Shown: piece by piece, positions 11,974 to 24,100 of the stretch | Position numbering within the stretch: the first letter of the stretch is position 1 | How the letters are laid out: every line of letters begins with the position of its first letter | Origin: Fistularia commersonii | Taxonomy: Eukaryota > Chordata > Actinopteri > Syngnathiformes > Fistulariidae | DNA length: 64,000 bases | Assembly: GCA_037954325.1 (NCBI GenBank) | Contig: JBBMNZ010000030.1 | Span: forward strand, 12,307,001-12,371,000 | Reading direction: 5' to 3' | The notes under the pieces: generated by a model | Database searches by the model: none | The model's input: only the letters and a program-made list of their open reading frames with translations | Told to the model about the DNA's origin: nothing | Position numbers and translations under genes: made by a program

Positions 11974-14900
11974 TCATAGATCATCCATCTCCAGTGTCTC
12001 CAAGTTTTTCGTCATATAGTCCAGTATCACCTTCTCGTTTCCAGGATCTTTGAGGTAGAAGTGATTCCCATCCAGCATCCTGACAGTGAAGTCCCCCGAG
12101 GTCATGTCCTTCCAAGCTGTCAATCAAAAAACAGGTTAATGATGTAATTAAAGAAGAGCGCCCCCCCACCTGCCACTCACTGCCCTCATGTAGACCCTTC
12201 AAACCCACTGGGCTGGACGAAGATCTACAAGACTGCCTTTATTCACAACAAGAACCACCTGATGGACATGACAGAAAAGTCGACTGGTACGCTGTTAGAT
12301 TGGTAGACAGGTAGACTGTAAGACATGTCAGGACTTAACATTTCTCAGATTTCTTTGTGGGTTGTTTCCTGCATGAGAGACAATGTCTAGTACCATCTGA
12401 GGCAGAAACACAGTACAGTACTATAAGCCCATTTTCCAAGGAACGTCCTGCATGTTTTTGGACAACAAGTGGGTCTTCAGCTTTGCTTTTAATAATCAAC
12501 AGAGAGGTCTGCTGATGTCAGCAAGCAAATGTAACGCAGAGTTGGTGGATGAAATAAAGAAGCCTATGGCCAAAGGTCTTTGTGAACCTTGGTGACCCAG
12601 AAAGCTGAAACTCTGGGAGAGCAGAGCATCTCCAGGCACATATGACTTCATCAGGTGAGATAGAATAGATGGTGCATTGCCTTTATAGGTGAGGAGCAGC
12701 ACCTTAAAGTCTGCTCTCAGAGTTGCTGCGTCTGGACAGTTTGCAGGCCTTGGACGCTCTTGCGGGTAAAACAATAATCCAGTCATTTTGTCACAAATGC
12801 ATGGATTAAGATCTCTGCATCCTTTAATGATGTTTCTATAATGGCAGAGGGTGATTCTGGTGACCTCTTTTTAATATAAAAGTTGAAAAAAAAAATCATC
12901 CTATCAAAGGACACACCAAGGTTCATGAGTGACATTGTACAGATGACAGCCTCGCTGATCCAACAATAATCAATTCAGTCTTGTCTGACTTCACAAGCAG
13001 AAAATTTGCTGACAACTTACTCTTGAAAGCAGCCAGACAGGTGTCAAGGTTATGTGTGTTCAATCCAGTTGTGTTAAACAGCAAATAAAGCTGCCCCAGA
13101 AGAAACAGCCTGTCGCCAACAGTCTTTTTTCAGACGTTGGGCACTGCCCACAAGGTCTGCCCATTTTAAGGGTGAATTACAGTCATTATGCTGTTTGCCA
13201 TGCCAAACATGGACCATAGAAAGCCATGGAGACAGTTGCTTCAAGAGGTTAGAAAGAAAAATAAATACAATCATGTTAAAGGTAAAAGATATCAGACCAT
13301 CTCCAAACAGCTAGATATTCCTGTGACTGCAGCTGCAAAGATTATCCAGAAGTTGAAAGTCCAGGGGACTGTAGCCAACCTTCCTGGATGTGGCAACAGG
13401 AAGAACATTGATGTCAGGTTGAAGAGATAGATGATATGAATGTTACCGTGGGAGCCCAGAAAGACCTCCAAAGAGGTTAGAGGTAAAGTCCAAGGTTAAG
13501 ATGCATCAGTGTCCGTAGCTGTTTGTGCCAAAGTGAACTTTGTGGGAGACATACAGACACCACTGTTGAAAGTGGATCGTTAAGAAGAGACTGGAATTTG
13601 GCAAAATGCACAGTGACCAGCGACAAATCTCCCAGGAAGGTGTCTTCAGGACAGAGGAGACAGAGCTGGAGTTTTTAGGCAAGTTACCTCAGCTCTGCAC
13701 TCAGACTCAAACATGAAGCAGAGCAAGAGAAGAAAACCATACCAACTGTGAAACATGGAGGAGGCTCATTGAAGTTCTGGGGCTGCTTTGCTGCAGGTGG
13801 ATGGTGCAGTTGTTGGAGTGAAGCTGCTGCCCTATGCAGACCAGCAGCTTTGGCTAGATCTGCCAATCCCCAGGTGACTGGCAGCAGACGAGCAGTGCTG
13901 TCCTCCTCTCTATCCATTAACCCTGTTCAGATGGAAACTGCTTCACAGGGCCCTTCTGACTGCTCCAAAAGTAGCATGCTACTTCAACAACTGCAGCCTC
14001 TGTTCTCCTGCCCTTCCTTACATGCTAATATCTGAAGAATAATTTTCTTTTCCCTTACCACCCCTTGCTGGACTGGTAGTGTACTGCAGTCACTTTCACC
14101 GCTATCCTTGTGCCGGTGGCCTGATTTGTATCTTATAACCTCAGGAATAAAGGGCACTGGGTTCTTTAAAGAGAACTGTCTGGAACAAAATTTCTGAGTC
14201 CTTGTGGTTGAAGTACATCGGGTATTTGCTCTGAACCATCCAGGCAGGGGGTGATACCTGGGTCCTGCAGGACCTGAGAGGACTCACCTTGTAAGTCATG
14301 AGGGGCATCGTCCTTTCCATCCAGACAGGTGACCGGGCACGAGAGGAACGCACTGTCTGGTTTCTCACATCTGCAGGAGAATAAAGTCACTGAAGGTGTT
14401 TGTACTGAATCATAGGTTTACAGTCATGGAGACTGGACTAAGGTGTCTGCAAGCCCACAGGTAGTTCTCCATGATGTGCAGGTCGGCCTTCAGGGCAGGA
14501 AGGAAAAGCTGCAGCACTTCGGGGTTGGCAAGCAGCTCAGGAGGAGTTCCTCCAGCAGAGGTCAGCCACTGGAGAAAGTCCTCATCTGACAAGTCGCTTC
14601 TCCTTGGGGCTTTGAGTCGAATCTCTGACTGGAGACAAATCAAAAGACACAGGGAGTGCACCAGAACTTGTTCTATCACCAGGCTGCATCTGTACAGGTC
14701 AGGAGTTCTGTATGCCCTCACGTATGGCGCAGATGCACCGGACAGGAAAACATGAACAGGCTCCAGGTGGTGACGTTTCTTCAGAGCATCTGCAAAGGCG
14801 AAGCTGGTGAAGGCACCGAAGCTAATCAAAATAGAAAAGCAATCGTCATTTAAAAAAAACAGTAAGCGAGTGTAAACCCAGCTGCTTCCCTGGGTTTGGA

Positions 14901-17900
14901 TTCCTTCACATTCTCCTACCTGTGTCCAAACAAAGCAAAGGGCCTCTCTCTCAGCGCAGGCAGTAACTGTCCAATGACCTCGTCCACGATCTGCTGCATG
15001 TTCTGGAAGAAGGGCTCTTTGGCTCGACTCTCCCGGCCAGGAAGTCTGACAGCAAGCACTGAGGCAGACGGAACTCGGGTTTAGTTTCAGAAAGTTCTCA
15101 CTCTGTCCATCACATCATCAAATCTAGATTCTCCTCATGGAAAATGAGAACATGCTCTAAACTTGAGGAGATGATCTCTTCAAACCACCACATAAAACAA
15201 AGAACAGTGTTTTAGATTAACCTGAGCACAGAGCATCACAGGAGTTCATCTGACCTTATTTTCCCTCTCAGTTTTGGGCTCTGAGATGTCTTGTGTCGAG
15301 ATTCCACACTCCACACCTCATCACTGTCTCACAGCTTAAAGACATGTCCCAGACCAGTGTAACAACTTCTCTGCAACTCCAGTCTTCCTCATACTGAGAC
15401 AGAGTTCCTCTCTCGCCACCCTGTTGTATGCTTTTTGTTGATCTACAAAGGCACAATCCGGCTCCCTTTGACCTTCTTTATCAACATTCTTAGAGCAAAT
15501 ACTGCATCTGTAGTGGTTTTTGAAAGCAAATACTGCATCTATTGTACTCCTGCAAAGCAAATACTGAGTCTGTGGTGCTCTTTCAAAGCAAATTTAGAAT
15601 CTGTTGTACTCCTTCAAAGCTAATACTGCATCTGTTGTACTCTCTAGGCATGGAACCATACTGTTTCTCACAAATGCTGACTTCTCCACTCAGTCCAATT
15701 TCCAAGACCCATTCCCATAACTTTATTGTATGACTCGTCAACTTTATTCCTCTATAGCAGGGGTGGGCAATTCATTTTTACAAGGGGCCATATGAGAAAC
15801 CTGAATGGTGTTAGAGGGCCAAACCAATGATAACTTAAACTTATTTCTACTCGATATTAATTATGTCCCATTGCAAAGGGCAGTAAATTATATATTCTGA
15901 TAAGCAGCTTCTGCTTATCAGAATAATAAAATAATAAAGAATACAAACTAAATCAATCATTACATCAGTGTTCTCAGAAGGTCTAACATGTCGACCTTCA
16001 AAAACACGACAACCTGTACTGTTCTTCATCCTCTTCAGTGCCCTCCTCACTTCACCTTTATTAATCTACTACATTGTGGTCTACAATTGTTATCCCTTCT
16101 ACCCCTTCTCCCTCGTTCATCAGCTCTTCAAAGTATTCTTTCCATCTTCCCATCACTCATCTGGCATCTGTCACTACATTTCCCTCACTATCCTTTCCCT
16201 CTCTCTGTTTTGCCAACCCGTATAAATCATTATCTCCGATGCAACCTCAGGGCGGCACTGGCCCGTGTCTCTCCAAGCTTCCCTTGGGGGGCACAGAGTG
16301 CACAGTGTCTCCCTGTGCCGGTCCCAAGCCCTGATAAATGCAGAGGGTTGCGTCAGGAAGGGCATCCGGCGTAAAACTTTTGCCAAAACCAAACATGCGA
16401 GTCAACCATAACCATATCATACCGGATCGGTCGTGGACCGGGTTAACAACGACCGCCATTGGTACTGATGACCTACAGGGTACTAATGGAAATTGGGGCA
16501 CTGTGGGTCACAGAACAAGAACAAGAAGAAGAGGAGGAGTGCGTGTTCAGAAGCAGAGAAAGAGGAGGAAAGGAAAGAGTCTGGGACTGAGAGTATGGAT
16601 TTTGAATATCGGGACTCTGACAGGAAAAAGAAGAGAGTTGGTTGACATGATGCAGAGAAGGAAGGTGGATATACTGTGTGTCCAGCAGACCAGGTGGAAA
16701 GGAAGTAAGGCTAGAAGCTTAGGAGCAGGTTTTGTACTAAGTTGTACTATTATGGTACTGACAAGAAGAGAAATGGAGTAGGAGTTATCTTGAAGGAGGA
16801 GTTTGTTGGGAATGTCTTGGAGGTGAAAAGAAAGTCAAATGGACTTATGAGTCTGAAACTGAAAATTGGAGGTGTGACGCTCAATGTTGTAAGTGGCTAT
16901 GCCCCGCAGGTGGGGTGTGAATTTGAAAAGAAGGAGAAGTTCTGGAATGAGTTAGATGAAGTGATACAGAGTATTCCCAGAAATGAGAGAGTGGTAATTG
17001 GTGCAGACTTCAATGGACATGTTGGTGAAGGCAACAGAGGGGGTGAAGAAGTGATGGTGGTAGATTTTGCAAAAAGGATGGAAATGGGAGTAGTGAACAC
17101 CTTTTTCCAGAAAAAACAGGAACATAGGGTAACTTATAAGAGCGGAGGTAGGAGCAGGCAGGTAGACTACATCTTGTATAGATGAGGTAACCTGAAAGAG
17201 ATCAGTGACTGCAAAGTAGTTGTAGGTGAGAGTGTAGCTAGACAGCATAGGATGGTGGTTTGTAGGATGACTCTGGTGACAAGGGAGATGAAGAGGACAA
17301 AGGCAGAGCAGAGGACAAAGTGGTAGAAGCTGAAAAGGGAGTGTTGCATGGTTTTCAGGGACAAGTTGAGAAAGGGTCTGGGTGGTCAGGGTGAGCTCCC
17401 ACATGATTGGACAACAACAGCTAGTGTTATTAGGGAGACAGATAGAAGAGTTCTTGGTGTGTCATCTGGAGGGAAAGTAGATAAAGAGACTTGGTGGTGG
17501 AATGAGGGAGTGCAGGAGTATATACAGAGAAAGCGGCAGCACAAAAGACTGACTAGAACAGACAGGAGTACAGGGAGATACAGTGTAAGGTAAGGATAGA
17601 AGTAGCAACGGCAAAACAAAGGGCATACGATGACCTGTATGCTCAGTTGGATAGTAAGGAGGGTGAGAATGATCTATACAGGTTGACGAAACAGAGAGAT
17701 AAAGATGGAAAGGATGTACAACGGGTCCGGGTGATTAAGGACAGAGAGGGAAACGTATTGACAGATGCTAGAAGAGTGATGGTAAGATAGAAAGAGTACT
17801 TTGAAGAGCTGATGAATGTGGAACTATTGTAGACCATAAAGTAGCACAAATTAGTAAAAGTGAAGTGAGGAAGGCATTGAAGAGGGTGAAGAGTAGAAAA

Positions 17901-19903
17901 GCAGTTAGTCCTGATGGTACACCTGTGGAGGTATGGAAGTGTCTAGGAGAGGCAGTGTTAGATTTACTGACTAGATTATTCAATAGGATCTTAGAGAGTG
18001 AGAAGATGCCTGAAGAATGGAGACAAAGTGTGATGGTGCCTATTAGAACAAAGGGGATGTGCAGAATTGTGGCAACTATAGAGGGATAAAGTTGATGAGC
18101 TATACAATGAAGTTATGGGAAAGAGTAGTGGAAACTAAACTGAGAGCAGAAGTCAGCATTTGTGAACAGCAGTATGGCTTCATGCCTAGGAAGAGTACTA
18201 CAGATGCAGTATTTGCATTGAGAATGCTAATAGAGAAGTACATAGAAGGCCAGAGGGAGCTGCATTGTGTTTTTGTAGACCTAGAAAAAGCAAGGTGCCA
18301 AGAGAGGAGCTCTGGTATTGTGTGAGGAAGTCTTGAGTGGCAGAGAAGTATGTTAGACTGGTGCAGGACATGTATGCTAGCTGTGAGACACTGGTACGAT
18401 GTGCTGTAGGGGTAACAGAGAAGTTCAAGGTGGAGGTGGGACTCCATCAGGGATCAGCTCTGAGCCCCTTCTTGTTCGCAATGGTGATGGATAGGCTGCC
18501 AGATGAGGTTAGACAGGAATCCCCATGGACCATGATGTTTGCGGATGACATTGTGATCTGTAGTGAGAGCAGACAACAGGTAGAGGAAAATCTAGAGAGG
18601 TGGAGGTATGCTCTGGAAAGGAGAGGAATGAAAGTTAGTCGCAGCAAGACAGAATATATGTGTGTGAATGAGGGGAACTCGGGTGGAACGGTGAGGCTAC
18701 AGGGAGTGGAGATCAAGAAGCTGGAGGATTTCAGGTACTTAGGGTCAACAGTCCAGAGCAACGGAGAGTGCAGAAAACAGGTGAAGAGACGGGTCCAAGC
18801 AGGTTGGAATGGGTGGAGAAAAGTGTCAGGGGTTCTATGTGATAGAAGACTTTCAGCCAGAATAAAAGGAAAGGTGTACAAGACAGTGGTGAGACCAGCG
18901 ATGATGTATGGACTGGAAACTGTTACAATGACCAAAAGACAGCAGGCAGAACTAGAGGTCACATATGTCACGTCCTAATGTCATGTCATTCCACTCTCAT
19001 CCTGTTTAGTCCTTTTAATTGTCTCTTCTATTTATATTCATATTTATTGATCTTGTTATTGTTGCACTGCTGTGACAAACAAATTTCCCCAATGGGGATC
19101 AAATAAGTATTATCTTATCTTGTCCATCACAAATCCTCCATGCAGGTCCAGCAGGCCTCCAGATCCCCTGGTATGTTGGGGGGAGAAGAGGATCTTCAGG
19201 CATGGAAAAGACATTTCCGAGATATGCCCGAGTGTCATTTGTTGCTTATTTACTCATACTTATAAGCTGGTATATAACCAGATTTGTGCCAACATAATGA
19301 CAAATAATATGGTTACACAAATTTTGCGAGTTAGTGTCTAAGTTTGTAGCAGTAGTTTTCTTCACTTGCTAGCATAGATGGCAGGCTAAATGTTACATTC
19401 ACTTTGGGAAAGAATGGAGTGATGAGCAGGTGACACCAGGTCAAGGGAAGAAGACTGGACATTAGAAAGGACCTGCATCCGGTGATGCTAAGAAGTATTG
19501 CAGCAAGAAAAAAAATATATAAAATTGGTGCATATGCACCAATTTCATTCGTTTTTTTTTTACAATCCCATAATATTATGGGATTGTATTTTTTGGGAAT
19601 GTATTCGTTTTACAATTCCATAATATTATGGGATTGCAGCTCTAAATGCCTTTCAGGAGGATTAAACAGAATCTCCATGTCTGATCCATCTATCACCTTC
19701 TCCTGGGTTAACTGAACTGTTAATGATCTGATCCAGGCCCAGGCGACCAGAGAGATCCACCTTTAGGTCTTACCTTCGATAGAGGAGTTGAGGACGTTTC
19801 CCCAGCGTGCAAAGTGTATGGAGCCCCCCCCAGCCCAGGGGAAGCACACCAGCCGGGCCGCAGCATCCGGCCTCGGCTTGAAGCAGTTGATCACCTTCTC
19901 CAT
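11974..19903 (-). CDS. olah: Oleoyl-ACP hydrolase (thioesterase II)
   Basis: Serine thioesterase of the alpha/beta hydrolase fold that releases medium-chain fatty acids from fatty acid synthase; cytosolic. Six coding exons on the minus strand: 19774-19903 (start ATG at 19903), 14920-15058, 14722-14821, 14459-14638, 14288-14370, 11974-12116, all with GT/AG ends and compatible phases. Landmarks in order: LVCFPWAGGGSIHFARWG, VRLPGRESR, the nucleophile elbow FGHSFGAF split across exons 2 and 3 (serine codon AG/C), FLSGASAPY, SDEDFLQWLTSAGGTP, CEKPDSAFLSCPVTCLDGKD, and DGNHFYLKDPGNEK with the catalytic histidine. Length is about 258 residues, as in mammalian OLAH. The first intron is 4.7 kb and the last 2.2 kb; both are filled with mobile elements. 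It is divergent from ago3, with about 0.7 kb between the olah start and the likely ago3 promoter. Confidence 0.92.
12420..12990 (-). mobile_element. L2-like LINE fragment (RT C-terminal end)
   Basis: On the minus strand a decayed frame reads NLGVSFD, then LRADFKVLLLTYKG and later SHLMKSYVP, typical of the C-terminal end of L2/Rex1-type reverse transcriptase ORFs in fish (consensus DFKxLLLTYKAL). Stops and frameshifts interrupt it. It sits in the last olah intron, in the same orientation as olah. Confidence 0.7.
13190..13960 (+). mobile_element. Tc1/mariner transposon fossil
   Basis: The + strand carries a Tc1 helix-turn-helix region (GKRYQTISKQLDIPVT, then GTVANLPGCG) and, further on, the HGGGSLKFWGCFAAGG block of the catalytic domain. 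Frameshifts and stops separate these, so no active transposase is possible. It lies in the last olah intron, antisense to olah. Terminal inverted repeats were not found. Confidence 0.85.
15494..15648. repeat. 31-bp minisatellite derived from a LINE ORF
   Basis: Five consecutive 31-bp units begin agcaaatactgcatctgt or close variants. The same sequence occurs once, as reverse complement, in the intact LINE copies (near 18190 and 25365), where it encodes the STTDAVFAL region of the reverse transcriptase. The array is therefore a local tandem expansion of a transposon coding segment. Confidence 0.85.
15758..15965. mobile_element. hAT-type non-autonomous element, one end
   Basis: The left end CAGGGGTGGGCAATTC with a following ggccatatgaga block resembles fish hAT-derived repeats. 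No matching right terminus is visible. It interrupts LINE copy C. Classification is by memory of the family. Confidence 0.5.
15894..15924. repeat. Perfect hairpin, 14-bp arms
   Basis: Arms attctgataagcag and ctgcttatcagaat flank a 3-base loop (ctt). It sits within the non-autonomous element fragment and is probably part of that element's structure. Confidence 0.85.
16239..18965 (+). mobile_element. RTE-like LINE, copy A (3'-truncated)
   Basis: Starts with a G/C-rich leader also present in copy B (cggcactgg, gataaatgcagagggttgcg). The apurinic-endonuclease region follows (LNIGTLTGKRRELVDMMQRR, then GADFNGHVGE), then reverse transcriptase with FVDLEKA, LHQGSALSPFLF and FADDIVICSES. Several frameshifts and stops break the ORF into pieces, so it is inactive. 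It ends abruptly at about 18965, before the C-terminal part that copy B retains. That is unusual for a LINE, which is normally lost from the 5' side, and points to a later deletion or recombination. Clade placement (RTE, like the fish Expander/Rex3 group) is from memory. It is antisense to olah, in its first intron. Confidence 0.88.
18990..19128 (+). mobile_element. LINE/SINE 3' tail fragment
   Basis: A short tail with aaatttccccaatggggat followed by an attatcttatctt run resembles the 3' ends of fish L2/Rex-type LINEs and their SINEs. It directly follows the truncation point of LINE copy A. Confidence 0.5.
19522..19640. repeat. Cluster of perfect palindromes
   Basis: 19522-19545 is a perfect 24-bp palindrome (half site aaattggtgcat). 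19561-19588 is a perfect 28-bp palindrome (half site tacaatcccataat). 19611-19637 is an imperfect second copy of the latter, part of a roughly 50-bp direct duplication. It lies in olah intron 1, about 135 bp from exon 1. Probably the end of an unrecognised small DNA transposon. Confidence 0.85.
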
Positions 19904-19999
19904 CTGTACTCAGGAGAAAAATCCAGGACAGGAATCCGTGCCAGACCGTTCTTGCCGCTGTGGCAGAAGTCGAAGCGTCACCGTGGACCTGAAACACAC

Positions 20000-20002
<3 letters not shown>

Positions 20003-20047
<45 letters not shown>
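20003..20047. repeat. (TG)n microsatellite
   Basis: A pure TG run of about 22 units between the olah and ago3 start sites. Confidence 0.95.
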
Positions 20048-20048
<1 letters not shown>

Positions 20049-20579
20049 AATGATAAGATCCTCACGCGTCCTGTTTTTATTCTTCTATGGTCGCTGTCAT
20101 CTCGATGCTATGCACCGTGGAGACATCTACAGCGTGGACGGTGCAGCTACACACGGGGAAGAACCCACCGGAGATACAAGGGGGGATTCATTTGGGGCTC
20201 ACAGTACTTCATATCACCGACCTGACAACGAGGTACACTTAAGATTTCGAAGAAAAGCTAGATCAGCGGTAAACGTCGAACGTTTACACATGACGTATCG
20301 CAGGGGGGGGGGGGGGGTCCTCGGACGTGACGCCACTTCTCCAGTTTCCGCTTCCTGACGGATTCCCCTCGGTGGAGGAGGAGCGAGGCGGCCGCTGCTC
20401 TATCAAGTCGGTCGTATTTAGATGAGACGATTACAAAAATCGTTGAGAGGCGTAGCCCAGACAAGGGTCTGAAATCCTCATTTATCCTACACAGCTTTCC
20501 TTATTCTTTTGTAAACAATTTTCAAAATTGTATTGAACCAATTGAATTATTATAACTAAACTGTGTCATTAAAGTACAT

Positions 20580-21140
20580 AAATGATGAACACTTCCGGTT
20601 GACACGACGCGGAGCCAGGAGTGAGTGTATTTTATTTTGAAGGGGCAAACCAGATGTAGCGCGTAGCTACAACTACGAGCATTACGCTGGCGGTAGGGAG
20701 GGCGGTGTCGGGGCGGCTCCAGGCCGGTTCCTGGTTCTCTCCGAGGCGGACTCCGGGCGTCTGTCGACCCGCACGGCTTCCAAGAGTGGAGATCGCTGGG
20801 CTGTCACGTAAAAACCGCGAAACAGCGAGTCCGGTTTCCGCCCAGGTAACGATCGGCACCGGCCTCAAATGTCAACCGTCCCCCGGATGTTACGGTTCTT
20901 GCTAGTAGGCTGTAAGCGGCTAACGCTCCCCGGGGCGAGTGGCTACCGATCGCCGGCCGGCTCCGAAAATAATCACCGTGTCATCTTCCAGCCCCCTGGC
21001 CCGACGGCAAGACGATATTTCCCGCGACTCTGAGCTATCAGCGCCCCGGTGAGGGAGCGGAGAGCCGGAGCCGGATCCGGGAGGAGCACCGCGGGGGGGC
21101 CGAGCCGTGGAACCGGGACGCCCGGACCGAGACCTCATGA
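20580..21140 (+). promoter_or_regulatory. CpG-rich promoter and 5' UTR region of ago3
   Basis: The stretch is GC-rich with many CpG dinucleotides, unlike the AT-rich DNA immediately before it (20480-20580). It immediately precedes the ago3 start codon. It includes an ETS-type cacttccgg at 20590. No transcription start can be fixed from sequence. Confidence 0.5.
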
Positions 21141-24100
21141 ATGGACATCGGAACAACAGGTGGGACCCCCGGGCTTATTTTCAGGGTGGCCCCCGGTGAA
21201 GGGGTGAGTGGAGACGGTCCAAAGAAACCCCCACCCTGTCACTGACAGGCGGGGGCCCGTCAGGTGTGGCTGAAGCTAAGAGGCTTTCGGGGAGATGCTG
21301 GGGGATGGGATCACAGCAGCTGCGGCCATAACCCCTTCTCCCCACCAAGAAATGCTTCCAGCATGTATGGAGCTTGGGGGACTTCTCCAGTTCATGATCC
21401 GGCCACCTCACTGTGGAGATGTTTTTCACAGGGGTCTGCAGGCCCACAGAGTTTATGTATGGGTACGCAAGAATCCTTCTCCTGAGACCATGGGTCCATT
21501 TGCCTCGGAGAAAGTGTCAGCACATGGCCGAGTTTGCCATGGCAACAATTAGAAAGATCAGGTGACCTGGGATGCATCATCCAGAAGGGTATTACACTCT
21601 GGGTTTCTTGCGTAGAGTCGACCTTTGACCCCAACAGGAGCTGAAACTGCTGGGCTTCTCTTCCTGAAGATGTCATGTGTTTCCATCCCAACATTCAGTT
21701 CATTCTCATCTTCACGGTACATTCCTCCAGATACTCCGGGTTCCTCCCACAGCTGCAAGAAAATGCAGGGAGTTCAGTGGAGACCTCTAACCCCACCCTG
21801 TCCCTCAGTACATTATTGAAAGAACAGACCCTGAATGAATGAACTATTGAATTATTTCACTGTAACCTTGTCATTAGAACTGTGTGTGTAGCCCCCCGTG
21901 ATTGCGTACCTTCTACTTTGGCCATTTTAAATCGGAGTTTCTTGTTAGTGTGGGGGGTATCTGCCCGTGCCTCTGTCTGTCAGGCACATCATAGGTCAAA
22001 GGTCACCCTGCTGCAGTCTTTTGGCAAACTCACAGTAAACCAAAGCACCAACATCAGTCTTCGGCAGCGATGCCTCCACCCCCTCTCCTCCCCAAACTTC
22101 CTTCCTGCTCCACCAGGTATTGTTGCTCTCAGAACGTTGGTTCTATCTCCTTATTGTCAGTTGACCTTCAGCTTTCTGTGTCACAGATGTTTCCAGAACG
22201 TTCTTCTTCACCGCAAGGGCCAGACCAGTCCTACTTAGGGTTCAAATGTTGATCCTGTAGCTGTTAAAGTGTGTGTGTTTTACAAATCCATAAGAGCAGA
22301 CATGTGCTGTGTCATGTCTTGTTTCAGGAGCCGTTGGAGCCCAAGCACTCTTCTCATTGCCCCGGAGACCAGGCTATGGCACCGTTGGAAAGGCCATCAA
22401 GCTTCTTGCTAACTGCTTCCAGGTGGAGATCCCCAAGATCGATGTCTACCTGTACGAAGTGGACATCAAGCCTGAAAAATGTCCCCGCCGGGTTAACAGG
22501 TAACAACTTGAGATGTGTCCAGAAAAGGCTTTCGTTTTGTTGTCTGCAAAGACAGAAAAGCCGGAGCGGTTTTCATTTGTTGTTTGCAGAGAGGTGGTGG
22601 ATTCCATGGTGCAGCATTTCAAGGTGACCATCTTTGGAGAACGTCTACCTGTCTACGATGGGAAAAGGAGCCTCTACACGGCGACCCCGCTGCCTGTGGC
22701 CTCTGGCGGGGTAGGAGCCTCTTTGGACATAAAACTACCTCGATCTCAGCCCATCACCTCAGGTAGGTCAGGAAGCAACACGAGGAAACCTCAGTGACAG
22801 GCCCCCCCTTTCTAGGTCGACCTGGACGTCACTCTGCCAGGTGAGGGGGGCAAGGACCGCCCCTTTAAGGTGACCATGAGGTTTGTGTCGCTGGTCAGCT
22901 GGCACCTGCTCCATGAGGTCCTGACAGGACAGGGCGTAGCTGAACCGCTGGACCTTGAGAAGCCCCTGAGTACCAACCCTGTGCACGCTGTGGACGTGGT
23001 GCTTCGGCACCTGCCCTCCATGAAGTAAGACACCTTCCGGAAGTCTCAAAAGAATGTCCTTCTGGTTTTTATGCATCTAGTTGAATCAATATTCCCTCAA
23101 ATTTTTCATGTGTTGTTTGCGTTGGAGATATAATTCTATTTATTTTAACCTGCCTTACATGAACTGCGAACCGAAATGGTCAGAAACGCCGATTTTTGAG
23201 AACATTCTTTCTCACACTTTTTTTTTTTTTTTTTAATATAAAGCTCCAACTTGTGTTACAAGTATTAGTTTCAGTGTATGAAGCTCAGTGAACAACTCCT
23301 GCTGTTCACTGGGTGAGAGAGTCCTGCTCCTTTACTCTTTGTAAAATATATAATAACACAATTCCTACTACACATGAGCTAGTAAAAATAAAATCCATAT
23401 ATGAAAATTCTTAATCAATGATACTAGATAAGCACAAATCTGATGATAGACTTAATTTTCCCCTTATTTTTCCTGTCAGCGCATTTTGTTGTACACTTTG
23501 ACCAGATTCATGGAATTCCAACCGCAACTCCTTTTGTGCTGAATCTGACGCTTGAGGTGGTCCAGCGTCCGTCCCATCCGCACTTTTCCCTCAGCAGCTA
23601 CTTTGTTTTTGCAGAGCAGACCCTTTTCCCTCGATAAAAAATAAAATCTAACTCAAGAGCCTTTTTTTTTACTTTGGTGGGTGGATGTGCCACTGCCTGT
23701 TCGTTTTGGCATTATTGTGAGGGGTTTGCATTAAGGATGCCATTGGTTACCTGCAATACCTTTAGACTGCATCATCTCATTGGCTGACCAGTCGCCTGTC
23801 ACTCTCTTAAGTATGCAAAATGGTACAGAATGAATTGTAATTTATACTTTCAGTTCTGGTTGGATTTTGATTTTGTGTGCAGCGCAGGTTTTCTCATAAC
23901 GTGTAAGCTGTAAGAGAATGCAGCCTCGGGGCGGCACTGGTCGGTGACTCCCCGAGCCAGCCTTGGTGGGGCACAGAGCAGTGTCTCCCTGAGCCGGTCC
24001 CAAGCCCGGATAAATGCAGAGGGTTGCGTCAGGAAGGGCATTCGGTGTAAAACGTTTGCCAAAACCAAACATTTGAACCAAACATGATAACCAGATCGTA

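Larger units (their letters stand above)
15250..16225 (-). mobile_element. RTE-like LINE fragment, reverse copy (copy C)
   Basis: The minus strand encodes broken pieces of the same reverse transcriptase as copy A, for example KRMKNS, the linker around RWKEYFEELMN, and STIDAVFAF followed by CAFVDQQKAYNRVAREEL. It is interrupted by a non-autonomous element at 15758 and by the 31-bp array at 15494-15648. Its 5'-ward edge abuts the start of copy A (16239), giving a head-to-head pair inside olah intron 1. Confidence 0.8.

Noticed and set aside
13188..13430. 80-residue helix-turn-helix frame, possible DNA-binding gene
   Set aside because: It is the N-terminal part of a decayed Tc1 transposase; the catalytic part downstream is frameshifted.
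15494..15648. Second candidate for a CRISPR-like array
   Set aside because: Units are directly adjacent and derived from the neighbouring LINE ORF.
16338..18978. Frames resembling craniofacial development protein 2 or endonuclease-reverse transcriptase host genes
   Set aside because: They are pieces of a dead RTE-like LINE with frameshifts and stops, not a host gene.
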